Positions 23,871-37,955 of a stretch of 64,000 bases of DNA are shown here, one piece after another. Source of the stretch: Tenrec ecaudatus (Eukaryota; Chordata; Mammalia; Afrosoricida; Tenrecidae); the NCBI RefSeq assembly GCF_050624435.1, contig NW_027459163.1, positions 248,001 to 312,000 on the forward strand, in the 5' to 3' direction. The notes below the pieces were generated by a model. It saw nothing but the letters and a program-made list of their open reading frames with translations. It was not told where the DNA came from and ran no database searches. Each line of letters begins with the position of its first letter. The stretch's first letter is position 1. A program made the translations under genes and the position numbers.

Positions 23871-24799
23871 TTTAGTAGACCAGCTCCTAAGCCAGACATG
23901 CAGACACTGAAGTGCCCAGTGCTTTCCCACTGCCGCTACTTCTCCCACTTTAAGAGCTCAACAGCAATAAGCTAGGAAAGAAGATTAGAGACAAATGATT
24001 TCAGGGTGTACTTCTAAATAAGAGATCTGAAATAACATCAATGCAGTCCATATATCCAGTCAGGGAAAAGTCCAGTGTTTACAGACACTTGAAAGCTGCA
24101 ATGACGAATCAGAAGGATGTGGAATTACTTCTGAGACACAGTGTATAACTAAGAGGTAAGGCTCTGCTGAGTGCTCCGCAGGGTTGAAAAGCCAGGAGCT
24201 GGAGTAAGGGAGACAGATATCAAGGGAGGGAGGACAGGTAGAAAGGGAGAGAAAAAAGGAGCCAAGATGAAAACGGAGAAGGCAGGCAGGCTGGAGTGCA
24301 AAAAGGACTGGGAAGAAAGTCCACCGAGACAGTCAGCTCAGCTACTTCTGCCTCTCACCTGCTATGCCATCCTCTCCCCAGAGGCCTCACAACTAAGACA
24401 GGGATTCAGGGCCTTCCTGTCTCTCCTGAGAAGTAATCCCTGGGGATCAAGTGCCGGCTGTGGTAAGGACTGGGTGGCACACACCCATGAACCTCTCAGC
24501 TCCTGGAAATACAGTGGGGCTCCTGCTAGGTGAGCTTCAGGTCCTGGCTTTTTTTTTTTTTTTGCTAAAGCCACAATATGTTCCTGGTCTCTGGGGATGC
24601 AGGCGTGCCAGATGCTGTTGCAGACCTTCCCTGGCCCCTATCTACCAGCTCAGAGCTGCAGGCAATAGCCACGAAGTAGCTATACTACCCTAGAGCTGGC
24701 TGGGGCAATTGTCAGGGAACACAGTTGTGAGGAGAAAATCAAGCTTTATGTACTCCCAGCTTTGTGCACATGCATTTTCTTTGTATAGCACCCTCATAC
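23871..24799. other. NINL intron, nothing recognised
   Basis: A 120-codon plus-strand frame (24171-24533) has no family resemblance or splice context. A poly(T) run at 24550-24563 may mark a retroposon end. The donor of exon 24974-24800 lies at 24798-24799. Confidence 0.5.
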
Positions 24800-24974
24800 C
24801 TTTAGCACCAATGATAGCCTCTCTTGCAAGCAGGCTTCCTCCCTGTGCAGGGCTTCAAGGTCCTCCTCCAGCCTAGCCCTCTGCATGCTGGTCTGCTGCC
24901 AGAGCAGCTCTTGTTCCATCTCCAACTCTGAGCGAAGCAGGGCCAATTGTCCACAGTATCCCTGCTCCAGGTGT
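24800..24974 (-). CDS. NINL: NINL internal exon, coiled coil
   Basis: A 175-nt exon: one base completing lysine, then 58 codons, ending in phase 0. It begins HLEQGYCGQLALLRSELEME and ends LHREEACLQERLSLVLK, joining ENSRLQKE of the next exon as in NINL. Acceptor TTGTAG; donor AAAG/GTATGA. Composition is typical coiled coil, rich in glutamate, leucine, glutamine and arginine. The tryptophan in LLWQQ corresponds to a conserved aromatic position of the family. No lesion. Confidence 0.94.
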
Positions 24975-26119
24975 CTACAATACCCACAAAGGAGAGACTG
25001 AGGGTACCTTTTGGGACACCTCCTTAAACTACCTCCCCAGTGTCACACATGGCCTGGCCTTCTGGAAGATTGTATATCTACTGACAGTTTTAGGCTTTAT
25101 AGCCGCCTGTTTGATAGAAAGTATGAGTGTTCTGAAGGCAGGGACCAGACACTGGACACCACATTCACTGCTGGTCCTTCCAGGAGAACATGACCCCACA
25201 CAGAGGCAAGGTGCCAAGGGGCCAACCTTTTCACCACGCCAGGACTCTGCATCATTTATGACGTCTCTCTCACTCTCTCTGTTTCCTGAGGCACATGATT
25301 GGGCCTATGCACAGTCATCAGAATTAGGAAGCTCGACATATTGTGTTGGTCATCCCTCCATGCTAGACAGGGCTCATTACCATTCTCAGGTTAGAGATGA
25401 GGAGACCAAAGGACTCAGCTTACCCAAAGGGCAAGGGGCTAGGGGCAAGGAAGCAGGATTCTAAAAGGGCATGCCCCACAGACATCTTGCCCACCAGTGA
25501 AGGAAGACAGACCAGGGAGCAGGCAGCCAGTGTTCTGACTTCTGGCATGAGCCAGTATGAGAGAAAGAGAAATGTAGAAGATCATTTCATGTAGCCTCAG
25601 CTGTTTCCAGCAGAGCACCTTCAGTAAACAAAAGATTCAGGAAGGTGAATCACTAGCTGAGTTTAGCCACCTCTGGCCAAGACTTTTCTCTCAATAGGGG
25701 TGAAAAAAACCTTCTCCCTGATGCAGTGTGGATATATATGTGGCTAGGTTTTCTTACATCCTTTTCTCTGGCCTTGAAGCCATCACCAAACATACCATAC
25801 AGAGTTCCCCCTAAGACTGTTCAGTATGAAGGATGATGAGAGGTAAGACTGAGGTGTTGGGGTACCTTCGCTGTGTTGAGTGCTACCTGCTGAACTCCTG
25901 AAGCTGTTTGCAAAAAATATCTTACATAACACCCATCACAAGCACAAACAATAGTTAAAGGTCTTCCTTGAGCTGAGGGCAGGTCCAACGGACTGAGCAA
26001 AGAGAGTAGAGGTAGGGTAGAGACGAATGTCTGCAGCCCATAGGCATATAGAATGAGAAGCCAGTGCATACTGCACCAGCCCCACCCAGAGTTCAGTTGA
26101 TGCTTCTATTGTACCCTCA
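24975..26119. other. NINL intron, one possible MIR
   Basis: A segment near 25375-25440 (GAGATGAGGAGACCAAAGGA) could be a minus-strand MIR. Otherwise nothing recognised. Confidence 0.4.
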
Positions 26120-26578
26120 TCTTTCAAGGAGTCTTGTGATAGCTAATTTCATGTGTGCCGTTGGGTAGGCCATGGGGCTCCACTGCTTATTAACATATTG
26201 GCTTAGTATTGCTATGAGGGCATTACATATGATTAGCATTTAAGCCTGTCAGTCCTCAGTAAAACAGGTCATGATCCATGATGTGTGTGTGTGTGTGTGT
26301 GTGTGTGTGGGGGGGGTTATGCAATAAGTTGAAGGTTTTCCGAGCAGACGTTAAGGTTTCTGGAAGGAGAAGGATGTTTTAAGACCGTAGCCATCCTGCA
26401 GACAGTCTCCAACCTGCCATCTGACCGATGGATTTTAGAATTGCCAAGCCTCACAACCAGGAGGCAGTTTTCTAAAATAAATGAATCACGTGTATCCCTC
26501 CATGTTTCCACCCATATGAACACCCATCTATCGTACTGACCGTGTTACTCTGGAGGCCCCTGACTGATGGTACAAAAC
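26120..26578 (+). mobile_element. MLT2-like ERVL LTR
   Basis: Starts TGTGATAGCTAATTTCATGT, then GGGTAGGCCATGGGGCTCC, GATTAGCATTTAAG and CAGTAAAACAGGTCATG. These follow the order of ancient MLT2 LTRs as remembered. A GT microsatellite (about 26282-26308) expanded inside it. Old and diverged; the class assignment is moderately sure. Confidence 0.55.
26282..26318 (+). repeat. (GT)n microsatellite with G run
   Basis: About thirteen GT units followed by a run of Gs (26309-26316). Simple repeat within an LTR-like element. Confidence 0.95.
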
Positions 26579-26780
26579 AAAAAGTCACATTTTCTGGTTT
26601 CTACTGGCTCAAGTAAGGCCTTCAATGAACCAGAACTATAGCACTGCCACTTGGGTAGCAGCTATTTGTCCTTCACCCACCCTCTGGCCAGGGTGTAGGG
26701 ACCAGATTGGGGACAGCTGCTGTGATTCTAGAGGGCTACTGTGCCAGGCTCTGACCCAGAAGCTGTCTCGGTGGCACCTA

Positions 26781-26945
<165 letters not shown>

Positions 26946-27109
26946 TCAAATGTAGCTACTACTCTGTCAGCTTCCCACAGAAGCACATACCGTTGCAGGG
27001 CCCTCAAACTCTGGGTCTGCATAAACGACAAAAAACAGCCAACATGATGGTGTTGAGTGCGGGCTAGCCTTGTCTTTGAGTCTTTGAAGAATGGTTCTCT
27101 AATGGTGTA

Positions 27110-27440
27110 TCCTGACATTAAATGACTTTATTCGTTTTGGTTTATATTATTGTCGACTTGCTTTTGAATTGAGGTTTTTTGGTGTTTATTTTGTTTTGTA
27201 GGATTTTCTGTATATGAAATCCGGGATAGGTGATCTATAGAAACAGCAATTAGATTAATAGCTCCTTCCGGTTGTGGCAGGGGAGACTGGGGGCTATGGG
27301 GAGTTAATAATAAAGGGTACCAGAATGAAGAAAATATTCTAAAACTCATTGTGGTGACGCCTACACAATTCTTTTAAAATATGTCTAAACCACTGAATTG
27401 TATGATACATGACTTATATGCCAACAAAACTGTTGGAAAA
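27110..27440 (+). mobile_element. Old L1 3' UTR end
   Basis: Shares landmarks with the older L1 3' UTR group at 44400, 53620 and 60960: a T-rich block, TTTTCTGTATATGAAATCC, GAAACAGCAATTAGATTA and CTCATTGTGGTGACGCC near the end. Confidence 0.65.
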
Positions 27441-28159
<719 letters not shown>

Positions 28160-28469
28160 CTAGAAATAAATCCCAAGGGACATTCAAGATGAGTTTAAGT
28201 CTCTCAACAATTTGACTCCAGACTCCATTTTCCTTGGCTCTCCCATTTGCCTGAGACTTTTCCTCTTGGGGCCGCCCCCACTCCAACTCCTAGGCTGTCA
28301 ATAGGAGATCCCACTGTGCCTGAGCCAGGGACACATGAGGAAGAATATGACTCCATGCATAGTACTTCATGGGGATTAATAGCAAGAGAGGGGCCCTTCC
28401 CCCCACCTAAACCCAATAATTATAAAGGCTGTATGGAGCTATAGAGAGGAGACTTTGCCCAAGGCTAAG

Positions 28470-28680
28470 GGCACTGGAAGGAGCTCTGGTGGTGTGGTGG
28501 GTAATGCAATAAGATGTTAACTTCAAGGTCAACAGTTTGAACCACCCCATTTCCCTGAGGAATAAAGTAGAGGCTATCTATTCCCATAAAGATTTAAATT
28601 CTTGGAAACCCAAAGGGGTAAGTCCATTCTGCCCCCTAGCATCATGATGAGTTGAAATTAACTTGATAGCAAAGGAAAAT
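28470..28680 (+). mobile_element. AfroSINE-type SINE
   Basis: Head GGAGCTCTGGTGGTGTGGTG, body CTATCTATTCCCATAAAG, then GGAAACCCAAAGGGGTAAG and tail GAGTTGAAATTAACTTGATA. Complete but diverged. Confidence 0.85.
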
Positions 28681-28787
28681 TTGGAAGCAGTTAGAGATGA
28701 AAGGGTACTGATACAGGCACTTACAGAGAGCAGTGGCTAAATTAACTCTGCCAACTGCCCACCACTGTAAGCCACTAACATTCTTTC

Positions 28788-29030
28788 TTAAAAAAAAATC
28801 ATTTTATTTGGCTCATACAACTCTTATCACAATCCATACATACATCAATTGAGTAAAGCACCCTTATACATTCGTTGCCCTCGTCATTCTCAAAATTCGC
28901 CTTCCGCTTGGGTTCCTGGAATCAGCTCATTTTCCTTTTTTCCCTCCCCTTCCCTCCCCATTGCCCCCTTCCTCATGAACCCTTAATAATTTATAAATTA
29001 TTATTTTATTTTACATTCTCCTTTTTTCTT
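28788..29030 (-). mobile_element. L1 3' end, 5'-truncated, minus strand
   Basis: Plus strand is the complement of the L1 3' terminus: poly(A) complement, TCATACAACTCTTATCACAA, CATTCTCAAAATTC and the polypyrimidine block (complement of the purine-rich UTR tract). Only about 240 bp was copied. Confidence 0.85.
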
Positions 29031-30210
<1,180 letters not shown>

Positions 30211-30309
30211 TCAGCCCAATCTCTTGTTTCTCGTGTCCCCCACTGCACAAACCTGCACGCTGCCTAGCAAGAACAACCTCACCAGTTATCGCTCTCTTCA
30301 CTTTCTAGC

Positions 30310-30510
30310 AAAGGTGAGAGGGCTGGGCACAGTGATGTGATTCATCAAAGCAGCCATGACTGCTCTGGAGCCAGAAGGCAGCAGACAGGGCTTTCTACTC
30401 CCACAGAGAGCTACAGGCTTGCAAACTGCCAGGGCAGGCCTACTGTGTCCTGTATGGTCGCTATGAGTCCACACTGAGTCAATGGCAGTGAGGATGAGTG
30501 TGAGTTGGGT
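30310..30510 (+). mobile_element. AfroSINE-type SINE
   Basis: Body GGGCTTTCTACTCCCACAGA, then GGTCGCTATGAGTCCACACT and tail GAGTCAATGGCAGTGAGG are characteristic. The head is worn. Confidence 0.82.
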
Positions 30511-31590
30511 GTGTAAGTGCAGCCCGTGAACTATCCGCATCTCTCTGGCATGACGAACAAGGTACACAGGGCCTCACAAAGGAAGAGCCTAAAGAGGGGC
30601 TTGCCATCATGGAGAAATTCCTAAGAGGCTCCAAAAGCAGAGTGGGCTTCCCTGTGTGTGAAACTGCACATTACTGGGAATACAGAAGCAAGCAGCTTTC
30701 AGCTAAGCAAGCTAGGGGAGTCTTACGATGATGGTAAAGTCTCTCAAGCGGAAAGCTGACCTGCTACGTTCAGATATTCTATGAATCCACAAGGGCAAGA
30801 AATATTTCCCTTAAATTTTTTCTACCTCAGAGCCCTTTCCAGTAAATATGTGTTGTCAGGAATCCCTGGGAGTAAGAATGAGTGTTCTCCACGCCTTCAG
30901 GTCATCACATTTCTGCTCCAGGCATCCAGTGCCCCTGCCTCCCTCAGAGTAAAAACCACCTTGCTCCAACCTGCTCATGGCTCTTCAGCTACCCTCTCCT
31001 CACTGCCTTGCTGGCTGGGATCTGGATCTGGGACCCTCAATACCTTGCTCAATCACCCTTAACTCCTCTTTTCTGACACACCGGCTCGCTGGCCTCCAGA
31101 TAGAAGGATACCTAGCTATGTTTTAGCCCTTTCAAGTCCAGCCCCACAGCTTAAATCATGCTCCTCTTGCTCTTTCTGGCTCATCCTGGACTCTTTCCGG
31201 TCCCTTCTCTGATGACCACCAGGCTTGTCCTAGCTATACTCTCCACCCTTCATCCCTCATCTTCTCCCAGCAGTACACTTCCTGAGTCAGGCTCAAGGGA
31301 GCAGAAACCTCCTCTGCCTGTACTCACTGAGTCACCAATTCTCTAATGAAAGAGCTTGTTCACCGAGCTTACTAAGCTACGCTGGGTGCTCTGCGTGCCA
31401 ACTGGACAACACTCTAGAGCAGGTATTTTACTCTGTTTGCAGGTGGAAGAGGGCACCATGGCTATCAATGGAGAGTCCCTGATACTCAAATGCATCTGGA
31501 ACTGCTATGAACCCTCTAGCCACTTACTCTAGAAAATATGAGGCTCAGAATGGGTTTCCCCTATACCATGTCCACCTGATTCTCCTGCTG
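30511..31590. other. NINL intron, possible old L2-like sequence
   Basis: 30900-31260 (CTCAGAGTAAAAACCACCTT and following pyrimidine-rich text) faintly resembles ancient L2. Nothing firm, and no exon. Confidence 0.3.
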
Positions 31591-31593
31591 TCA

Positions 31594-31659
31594 TATATAT
31601 ATATATATATATATATATATGACATCAGTACAGAGCTAGTATACCTGTTAGTAAGTAGG

Positions 31660-31722
<63 letters not shown>

Positions 31723-31732
31723 ACAGGTATAC
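31594..31732 (+). repeat. (AT)n and (TATC)n microsatellites bounded by inverted repeat
   Basis: (AT)n at about 31594-31620 and about fifteen TATC units at about 31660-31720. The tetranucleotide array is flanked by a perfect 13-bp inverted repeat, gtatacctgttag at 31639-31651 and ctaacaggtatac at 31720-31732. Confidence 0.95.
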
Positions 31733-32188
31733 CACATGACATGGTCAAACATCACACTCTATAGCCAAACTGTGGAGACACACACAAGATATGGCACACT
31801 CTACTTTGAAATAATACAGGAGACTCTACCACCCTGGCCTCCTTCCAGTTTCTGCCCTAAAATGACAGTGCAAATGGGCAATTCTCAGGTGAGAGCTATC
31901 AAGAGAGGGGTAGGACTTTGTGCTCCACAAACGAAAGACTGAATCCGCCCACTCCTCAGTTTGACATTCTATGCCCCAAAGGTATTATATACTGTGTATA
32001 CACTCATATCTCTGCAGTGAATTTAGTGTGGGTGTGTAGAGAGTGCATGTATATGAATATACTGTGCATGAATGCATACAGAATGTATAGTGAAGGGATG
32101 TGTAGGCACTGTGTTTATGATGTTTACGTACACTAGCAGTGTGTGTGGTGGGCATGAGTTTGTGTGCCTTACAATTTGTGTGCATATA
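31733..32188. other. NINL intron, TG/TA-rich, nothing recognised
   Basis: Degenerate TGTGTA-rich sequence up to the mariner's left end. No exon or named repeat. Confidence 0.45.
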
Positions 32189-33247
32189 GTAGGTGGTACC
32201 CCCTCAAAAAAACCCTGGAATTTTTTTCAAAGCTATGTATTTAATTTTTTTCCATGTACCAGTGACCGGGCTATGGAGGCTGCTGAAAAGGAACAGCCCC
32301 ATGCATGCATCCCAGGATCGCTCTGGCCCATTGCCATCGCTGGAAAGCTGTATCTGCCCAACAGTGCCCAGCAACCATGGGGCATGCATTTAAATTCTTT
32401 TACAAAACAAACTTGTCACCTACAAAGTACTCTCAATTACACTTGATACATTTGTAAAATCTGCAATTTAATTCTTGGAAACATTTTTCAAACTCATCTG
32501 TTTGGATGGCTGACAGCACCTCCCTAGTGTTTTTCTTCACTCTTCTATGTCCTCAAATAGTTATCCTTCCATGTCCCTCTTCTTCGAGGAAACAAAAAAA
32601 AGTCACACAATGCAAGGTCAGGTGAGTAAGGTGCATGGGGCAAGAGAGACATTCTGCTTTTTGCCAGAACCTGGCACACTGAGATGGCTGTGTGAGCAGG
32701 TGCATTATCATGGTGGCAAAACCAGTCCCCTGTCTGCCATAAATCAGGCCTGTTTTTGCCGCACACTGTTACGAAATCTTTTCAGATCCTCTAATAGAAA
32801 GCTTGACTAACAGTCTAACCTGGTGGAACGAATTCCAAATGCACTACAAATCGACATTTTTATCTGTTCGATAAGATGATGGACGTCCAGAATGAGGTTT
32901 GCCATCAATCAACATTTCACCTCTTTTGAAATGAGAAAACTACTCATACACTTAGAGTTTTTCCCATAGCACTGTCTTTCTAAACTGTATTCAACATCAC
33001 AACAGTTGCTTTGGCATTTTTCCTGAGGAGGAAACAAAGTTTCATAGCTGCATGCTGTTCTCTTAAATTCGCCATCATGAAAAACAAGGTTCCAGTGAAA
33101 CCGCTTTTACAAAAAATTCACTGTGACCAGAGAGAACCTTCTCAGGTGGCGCTGCAACTCGGAGCTCTCAAAGAGGGAGAAAAAGTCATATTATGAAAGG
33201 TCTACTCTGCCCAGCACAATTCCAGTTCTGGGAGGGTACCACCTTGT
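32189..33247 (-). mobile_element. Mariner transposon, internally deleted (copy A)
   Basis: About 1.06 kb with terminal inverted repeats (left ...GTAGGTGGTACCC, right complement CAAGGTGGTACCC) and flanking TA dinucleotides at 32187-32188 and 33248-33249. On the minus strand the transposase C-terminal part shows HHDNAPAHTA followed, after 34 residues, by the aspartate of LALCDFFLFP: the last two acids of a DD34D catalytic triad. The N-terminal half is degraded and the element is shorter than a usual mariner of about 1.3 kb, so it is inactive. The same family occurs at 55109-56034 in the opposite orientation. Confidence 0.88.
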
Positions 33248-33510
33248 ATCATGTGCATATATAGTGTGTGTGTATAGTTAAGTGTGTGTGTGTGTGTATG
33301 ACAGACGCATCTATAGTTTGGGTGTATACATGTAGCATTGACTACATGTATCAGGTGTGTATATATAGTGGGTGTACATGTATACAGTGGATGGGTCCAA
33401 ACTGTGTGGATATGTGTACAAGTGTGTGCTGTATGTAGAAATACACGTGACAGGAAGAGTAGATGGCTATGACAGCAGGATAATGGGTCAAGTTGCTGTG
33501 CTGAAAGACC
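33248..33510. other. Degenerate GT-rich low-complexity sequence
   Basis: Interrupted GT/GTGTA runs between mariner copy A and an LTR-like repeat, continuing the TG-rich composition seen before the mariner, so the transposon probably inserted into one such tract. Confidence 0.55.
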
Positions 33511-34019
33511 TGTTAGTCTGGGTAGATTAGAAAAACAAATTCATAGACACTCATAGGTGTTAAGAGAAAGCTTTATACACAAGAGCAATTGAATATTGAG
33601 AAAAAATTTCACCCCAAGTCCAGATTAAGTCCATAAATCCAATATTAGCACATATGTCCAATCCCAATCTATAAAATCCTCCTCAGACTCACGAAACACA
33701 TGCAATATGCCAAATGCAGGAAGATCACAGGCCAGTGGATGGAAAGTCTTGTGGATCCAGTGGCATTATAAACATCTCAGGGCTGGCATGAGTCTCCATG
33801 TGGCTCCATGGCTCTATCTGCCATCAGTCTAGCTTCATGTGGCTTGTCCGGAGGAGGATGAAGCACCTATCTGTATCTATCTGGCCTCTGTATCTATCTG
33901 GCCTCCAGTAAGCTATTTATCTCAGTGGCACGCCTAAATGAGGTTATCAAGCTGTGACCTGATTGACATGCTAGACAACACCCCTCAACAAGTTGACACC
34001 AGAATATGTAACTACCACA
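33511..34019 (+). mobile_element. LTR-like repeat, same family as 62121-62615
   Basis: Starts TGTTAGTCTGGGTAGA and ends near ACTACCACAG. Shared landmarks with the copies at 37456 and 62121 include the segments around GATATTAGCACATATGTC, CTTGTGGATCCAGTGGC and CTGTGACCTGATTGAC. It carries a small internal duplication of a segment reading ctgtatctatctggcctc. It lies in the same orientation as the 37456 copy, 3.4 kb away. Confidence 0.75.
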
Positions 34020-35300
34020 GACCAACCTTTGTCAAGTTGACACTTTTACACAACTTTTTACCCATACATAACTCTTAACAAAAAAATAATAAAATCATAT
34101 CTGTAACTAACAAGATAAAACTAATAAGTGTACCATTCAGTATGTGCCATCCTCATTTAAACATATTATATAAGTGACAAAACAATATTCTATGCCTAAG
34201 CATCGCAGTTAAGGAACACACACTTAAATCTATAATCCTATGTACATATTCCAGCACCTATGAAAGTTTGTAGCCAACCACTTCATGCCTTTATCATCTC
34301 CATTTTAGGTATAAAATTTCTATACTGCCCACTTACATCAGCCGTGTTCTGAGGAACCTTCATCCCAGTTAGAACCTTGTGAACTCCCCATCCATAGTAA
34401 AGTCAAATCAGGACAGGCTATCCATGAAGTCTGCAGCAATATCTCTACTTCACAGGCTCAAACATCTCTTCATCTGGTCGGATTCTGGTCAACTCAATGT
34501 GGGCTGCTTCACTCAGCGTCCACATGGTGCCCATTGGTCACCTCGCTTCTAGACCATGGGCACTGTCACAAATTTTCAACAAGCCTAGCCCCCTTGCGCT
34601 AGATCATGAATTTCAGACCAGTCAACCCACTCTCGTTTTCTCTTCACGTTCCTGAAACAAGGTCCATGAGTGTCAGTGGCCAGACTCAATCTGTCTCTTT
34701 ATTGCTGCATTTCGCCCACTTCCACTCAACAAGTGGATCTGGGTGGTCGCCTAGCAAGCAGTTCAGCCTGCCCACAGGCTCCCTGTAATATTCAGCCCCA
34801 GAGAGTAGTTTTCTTCATGGTTCCAGATTTTTTCCCAGCTTCTGACAAAACCACGAGTTCAAAATTTAAATATCCAAAGAGTTCCCTTTTTTCCCCCTGT
34901 CAATCTGTCAACAGCCCTTGGCAAGTATCTTCACCCTTAAATGTCCTCAACACTGAAGACACTTTTCTTTTCAGAGCTTATTTTTTCAAAGCCTTCTTTG
35001 CGGGTGTGTCCTAAACCCATCTAACAATCCAGTTTTAATGACGAGAAACAAGTGGGCTTACAAGCTCTCTATTTTCAAATTTCCCAATAATCATTTCTAT
35101 CAATCATATATCAATAATAATAAACAGAAAAAAAATCAGTATAAACAGAGTAGCATCAGATCCTAAGCTCTATTCGTAAAACAGTCAAATTCGATGCTTA
35201 TTTAGTTATCTTACTCATTATCTAAACGCTTCTATTGATAGAAAATATGGCATTAGGCCTCTGACAGCATCAAGCCAGAGCCAGGGTTCATTATTTATTT
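34020..35300. other. Sequence between two LTR-like repeats
   Basis: Continuous with the LTR-like repeat at 33511-34019. No gag, protease or pol motif seen in any frame. Could be the non-coding interior of a MaLR-type element or plain intron. Confidence 0.35.
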
Positions 35301-35309
35301 TTATTTTTT

Positions 35310-37105
35310 AAAATAATTTCATTGGGGCTCATACAACTCTTATCACAATCCATTCATACATCCATTGTGTCGGGCACATTTGTACATTTGTTGCCATCAT
35401 CATCATTCTCAAGATATTTTCTTTCTACTTGAACCCTTGGTATCAGCTAAGCATTTTCTCCCTTCCTCCCCCACACTCCTGCCTTCACGATAATTTATAA
35501 AGTATTATTTATAAATTATTATTATTTTCTCATATCTTACACTGTTCAATGTCTCCCATCCCCCACATGTCTATTGTACGTCCCCCAGGTAGGGGGTTAT
35601 ATGCAGATCATTGTGATCATTTCTGCCTTCCCTCTTGTCCCACTATCATGTTCAGTCTTCATTTGGGTTTCAGTAATTCCTCTTGGTTACATTGCCCTTG
35701 ATCAAGCCCTACCAGGCCTCCTACATATTCGTTGCCATCATTTTTGGATCACTTGTTGTTCACTTGTCCCTGGGCTTTTAACACACATGTCCTTTCCCCC
35801 ACCTGTCCCTCACCCATGTCCCTGCAATACTGTATGTCCCGTTTTGTCTTCCAGATGGTTTATCCTGCCTATCTTATCTAGATAGACCTACAGAGATAAT
35901 AATATGCACCAAAAACATGACGGACCAAAACAAAGCAACAAAAGAAAACAACAACAAAAAAACAAATGACAAATTAGAAAAGAAAAACCTGTCAATTATT
36001 TATCTGTTCAAAGAAACAACTTTTAGCAGCACTAATTTTACCATAGTTTTCTTATTTTCCCTCTTCTGAATCTCAGCCATGATTTTTATTATTTATTTTC
36101 TTAATCTATTAATAGGTTTGTCCTGTTGACTCAGCTTTAGTTGCTGTAAATTTTGTGCCAGCATATCAATCATAAGTCTCTCTTCCTCTTTCATGTGTTC
36201 ATGTATTGCTATGAGACTTCCTCTGATAACTGCCTTTGCTGTGTCCCATAAGTTTTGGTACATCATGTGCTCATTCTTGTTGATTTCCAGAAATTCCCTA
36301 ATTTCATCTCTGATCTGGGCCAGCACACACTCCTTTTGCAAGAGAGTTATCATCTTCCAATTGTTTGTCCTTGTTTTCTTCATCTTCCTTTTGTTGGTTT
36401 TCCAGTCTTATGGCACAGTGGTCAGAGAGAGAGGTACATATATCAATGTGCTTAAACTTATGCAGATTCATCTAATGCCCCAGCACCTCTATCTTTGAAT
36501 ATGTGTCATGTGGGCTTGAAAAGAATGTAAATTCTTTTGTATTTGGGTGAATAGCTTTGTGCACATCTATCAGGTCAAATTGTCTAATTGTAATATTAAG
36601 ATCTCTAGCCTCTTTGTTGAGTAAAAGCCCTAGGATAAGAGGAGATGCCTGGAGGTTGGCAGTGGTGTGTGAGATTAAAAGGAAGAGAAAGAGGGAGGAA
36701 AAAAAAGAAGAGCCTGTTGAAACTGTAGTGGGAAAGAAGGAAGAGTGAGAAACAAAAGTAACAATATAGCTTAACCCCATCCCTGACCCTGGGGCTGGAG
36801 GGGTTTAAACCCTTCCACAATTCGGAGTTGAAGTGTGGCTGTGTTAAGATAAAGCCTTTGTGCCAGCTCCAGATGATCCCGTCTCTGGCTGAGACAGTGG
36901 TGGGGCTAAGGTTAGACCTTAGCCAGCCTTCACTGTGGTAAGACAAAGCCCCCAGCTCCTCAAAACCGAGTGGATATTTGCCTGTTTATCTTTATGACGC
37001 TCCTCCTGCAACCAGGCAGTGCACAACATCCCCCTTAGTGACTCTCCTGCGCTAATTTCTGCAGAGTCCCTCTGCTATGTGTTACTCAGTTGCCGTCTTG
37101 CCTGA
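35310..37105 (-). mobile_element. Deleted L1: 5' UTR, ORF2 piece, 3' UTR; no ORF1 or RT
   Basis: Read on the minus strand: 5' UTR (GGCAAGACGGCAACTGAGTA, complement ending near 37102) to about 36630; then ORF2 endonuclease end and linker to about 35995, with DVHKAIHPNTKEFTFFSSPH, DTYSKIEVLGH and EFLEINKNEHMMYQNLWDTA; then 3' UTR to its A-rich end near 35300. ORF1, RT and the C-terminal ORF2 part are missing. It lies between the two LTR-like repeats, in the opposite orientation. Confidence 0.85.
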
Positions 37106-37455
37106 AGTGCTCCCTGCCCCTCCAGCCAGCTTTCTCTCAGCCATTTTGACCTTCTGTCAGCCATTTTCACTAAGCAACTCTGAGAAATTCAAGGGGTGAT
37201 TTTGTCCCCTGAGCTCAAAATATACATTAATCACATTTTCACCATTTCACACAAGAATAACCAAAGACTACAACCAATGAAAAGAATCCAAACTTTAACT
37301 TCCCATGTTCTTTCCAGAAAACTATCCAGTAAACTGCATGGCCATATCTGACTTCTGGCTAGCCAAAGAAGCACTATCATGAAGCAGAGATCAAACAAAC
37401 ATCCACTCTCCATCTTTATGATTCTTTTATCTAGTACTCCACTCCCAAGGGACCA

Positions 37456-37955
37456 TAATGTGTTAGTCTGAGTAGACTAGAGAAACAAATTCATAGACAC
37501 CCATCTGTGTGTAGAAAGAGCTCTATATACAAGAGCAGTTGAATATCACAAAAACATCCCACCCTAGTTCAAATCAAGTCCGTAAGTCTGATATTAGCAC
37601 ATATGTCTGACATCAATCTATAAAGTCCTCTTCAAACTCACAAAACATATGCAATGATACTGAATGCAGGAAGATCAGAGAGTAAAATATCTTGTGGATC
37701 CAGTGGCAGTCTAAGCATCTCAGTGCTGGTGTGGGTCTCCACGTGGCTCCTCCAGCTCTAAGGCTCTGGCTTTCATCAGCCTAGCTCCATGTGACTTGTC
37801 CGAAGGAAGACGATGCAGAGACTGTGTCTATCTGGCCTCCAGTGAGCTATTTATCTTCGTGGTGGGTCCAAATGAGGTCATCAAGCTATGACCTGATTGA
37901 TAGGCTAGACTCTACCCCTCCACAAGTTGACACCAGATTGTGTAACTACCATAGG
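37456..37955 (+). mobile_element. LTR-like repeat, same family as 62121-62615
   Basis: Starts TGTGTTAGTCTGAGTAGAC and ends near ACTACCATAG. It aligns by eye over its length with the copies at 33511 and (reversed) 62121. Together with 33511-34019 it could be the 3' LTR of a decayed provirus; otherwise the two are independent solo LTRs. No gag or pol was recognised in the intervening non-L1 sequence. Confidence 0.72.

Noticed and set aside
24171-24533. 120-codon plus-strand frame in an NINL intron
   Set aside because: No homology, no splice or promoter context, and low-complexity start; chance.
31660-31720. CRISPR-like regular array
   Set aside because: It is a plain tetranucleotide microsatellite; no spacers, and the genome is mammalian.
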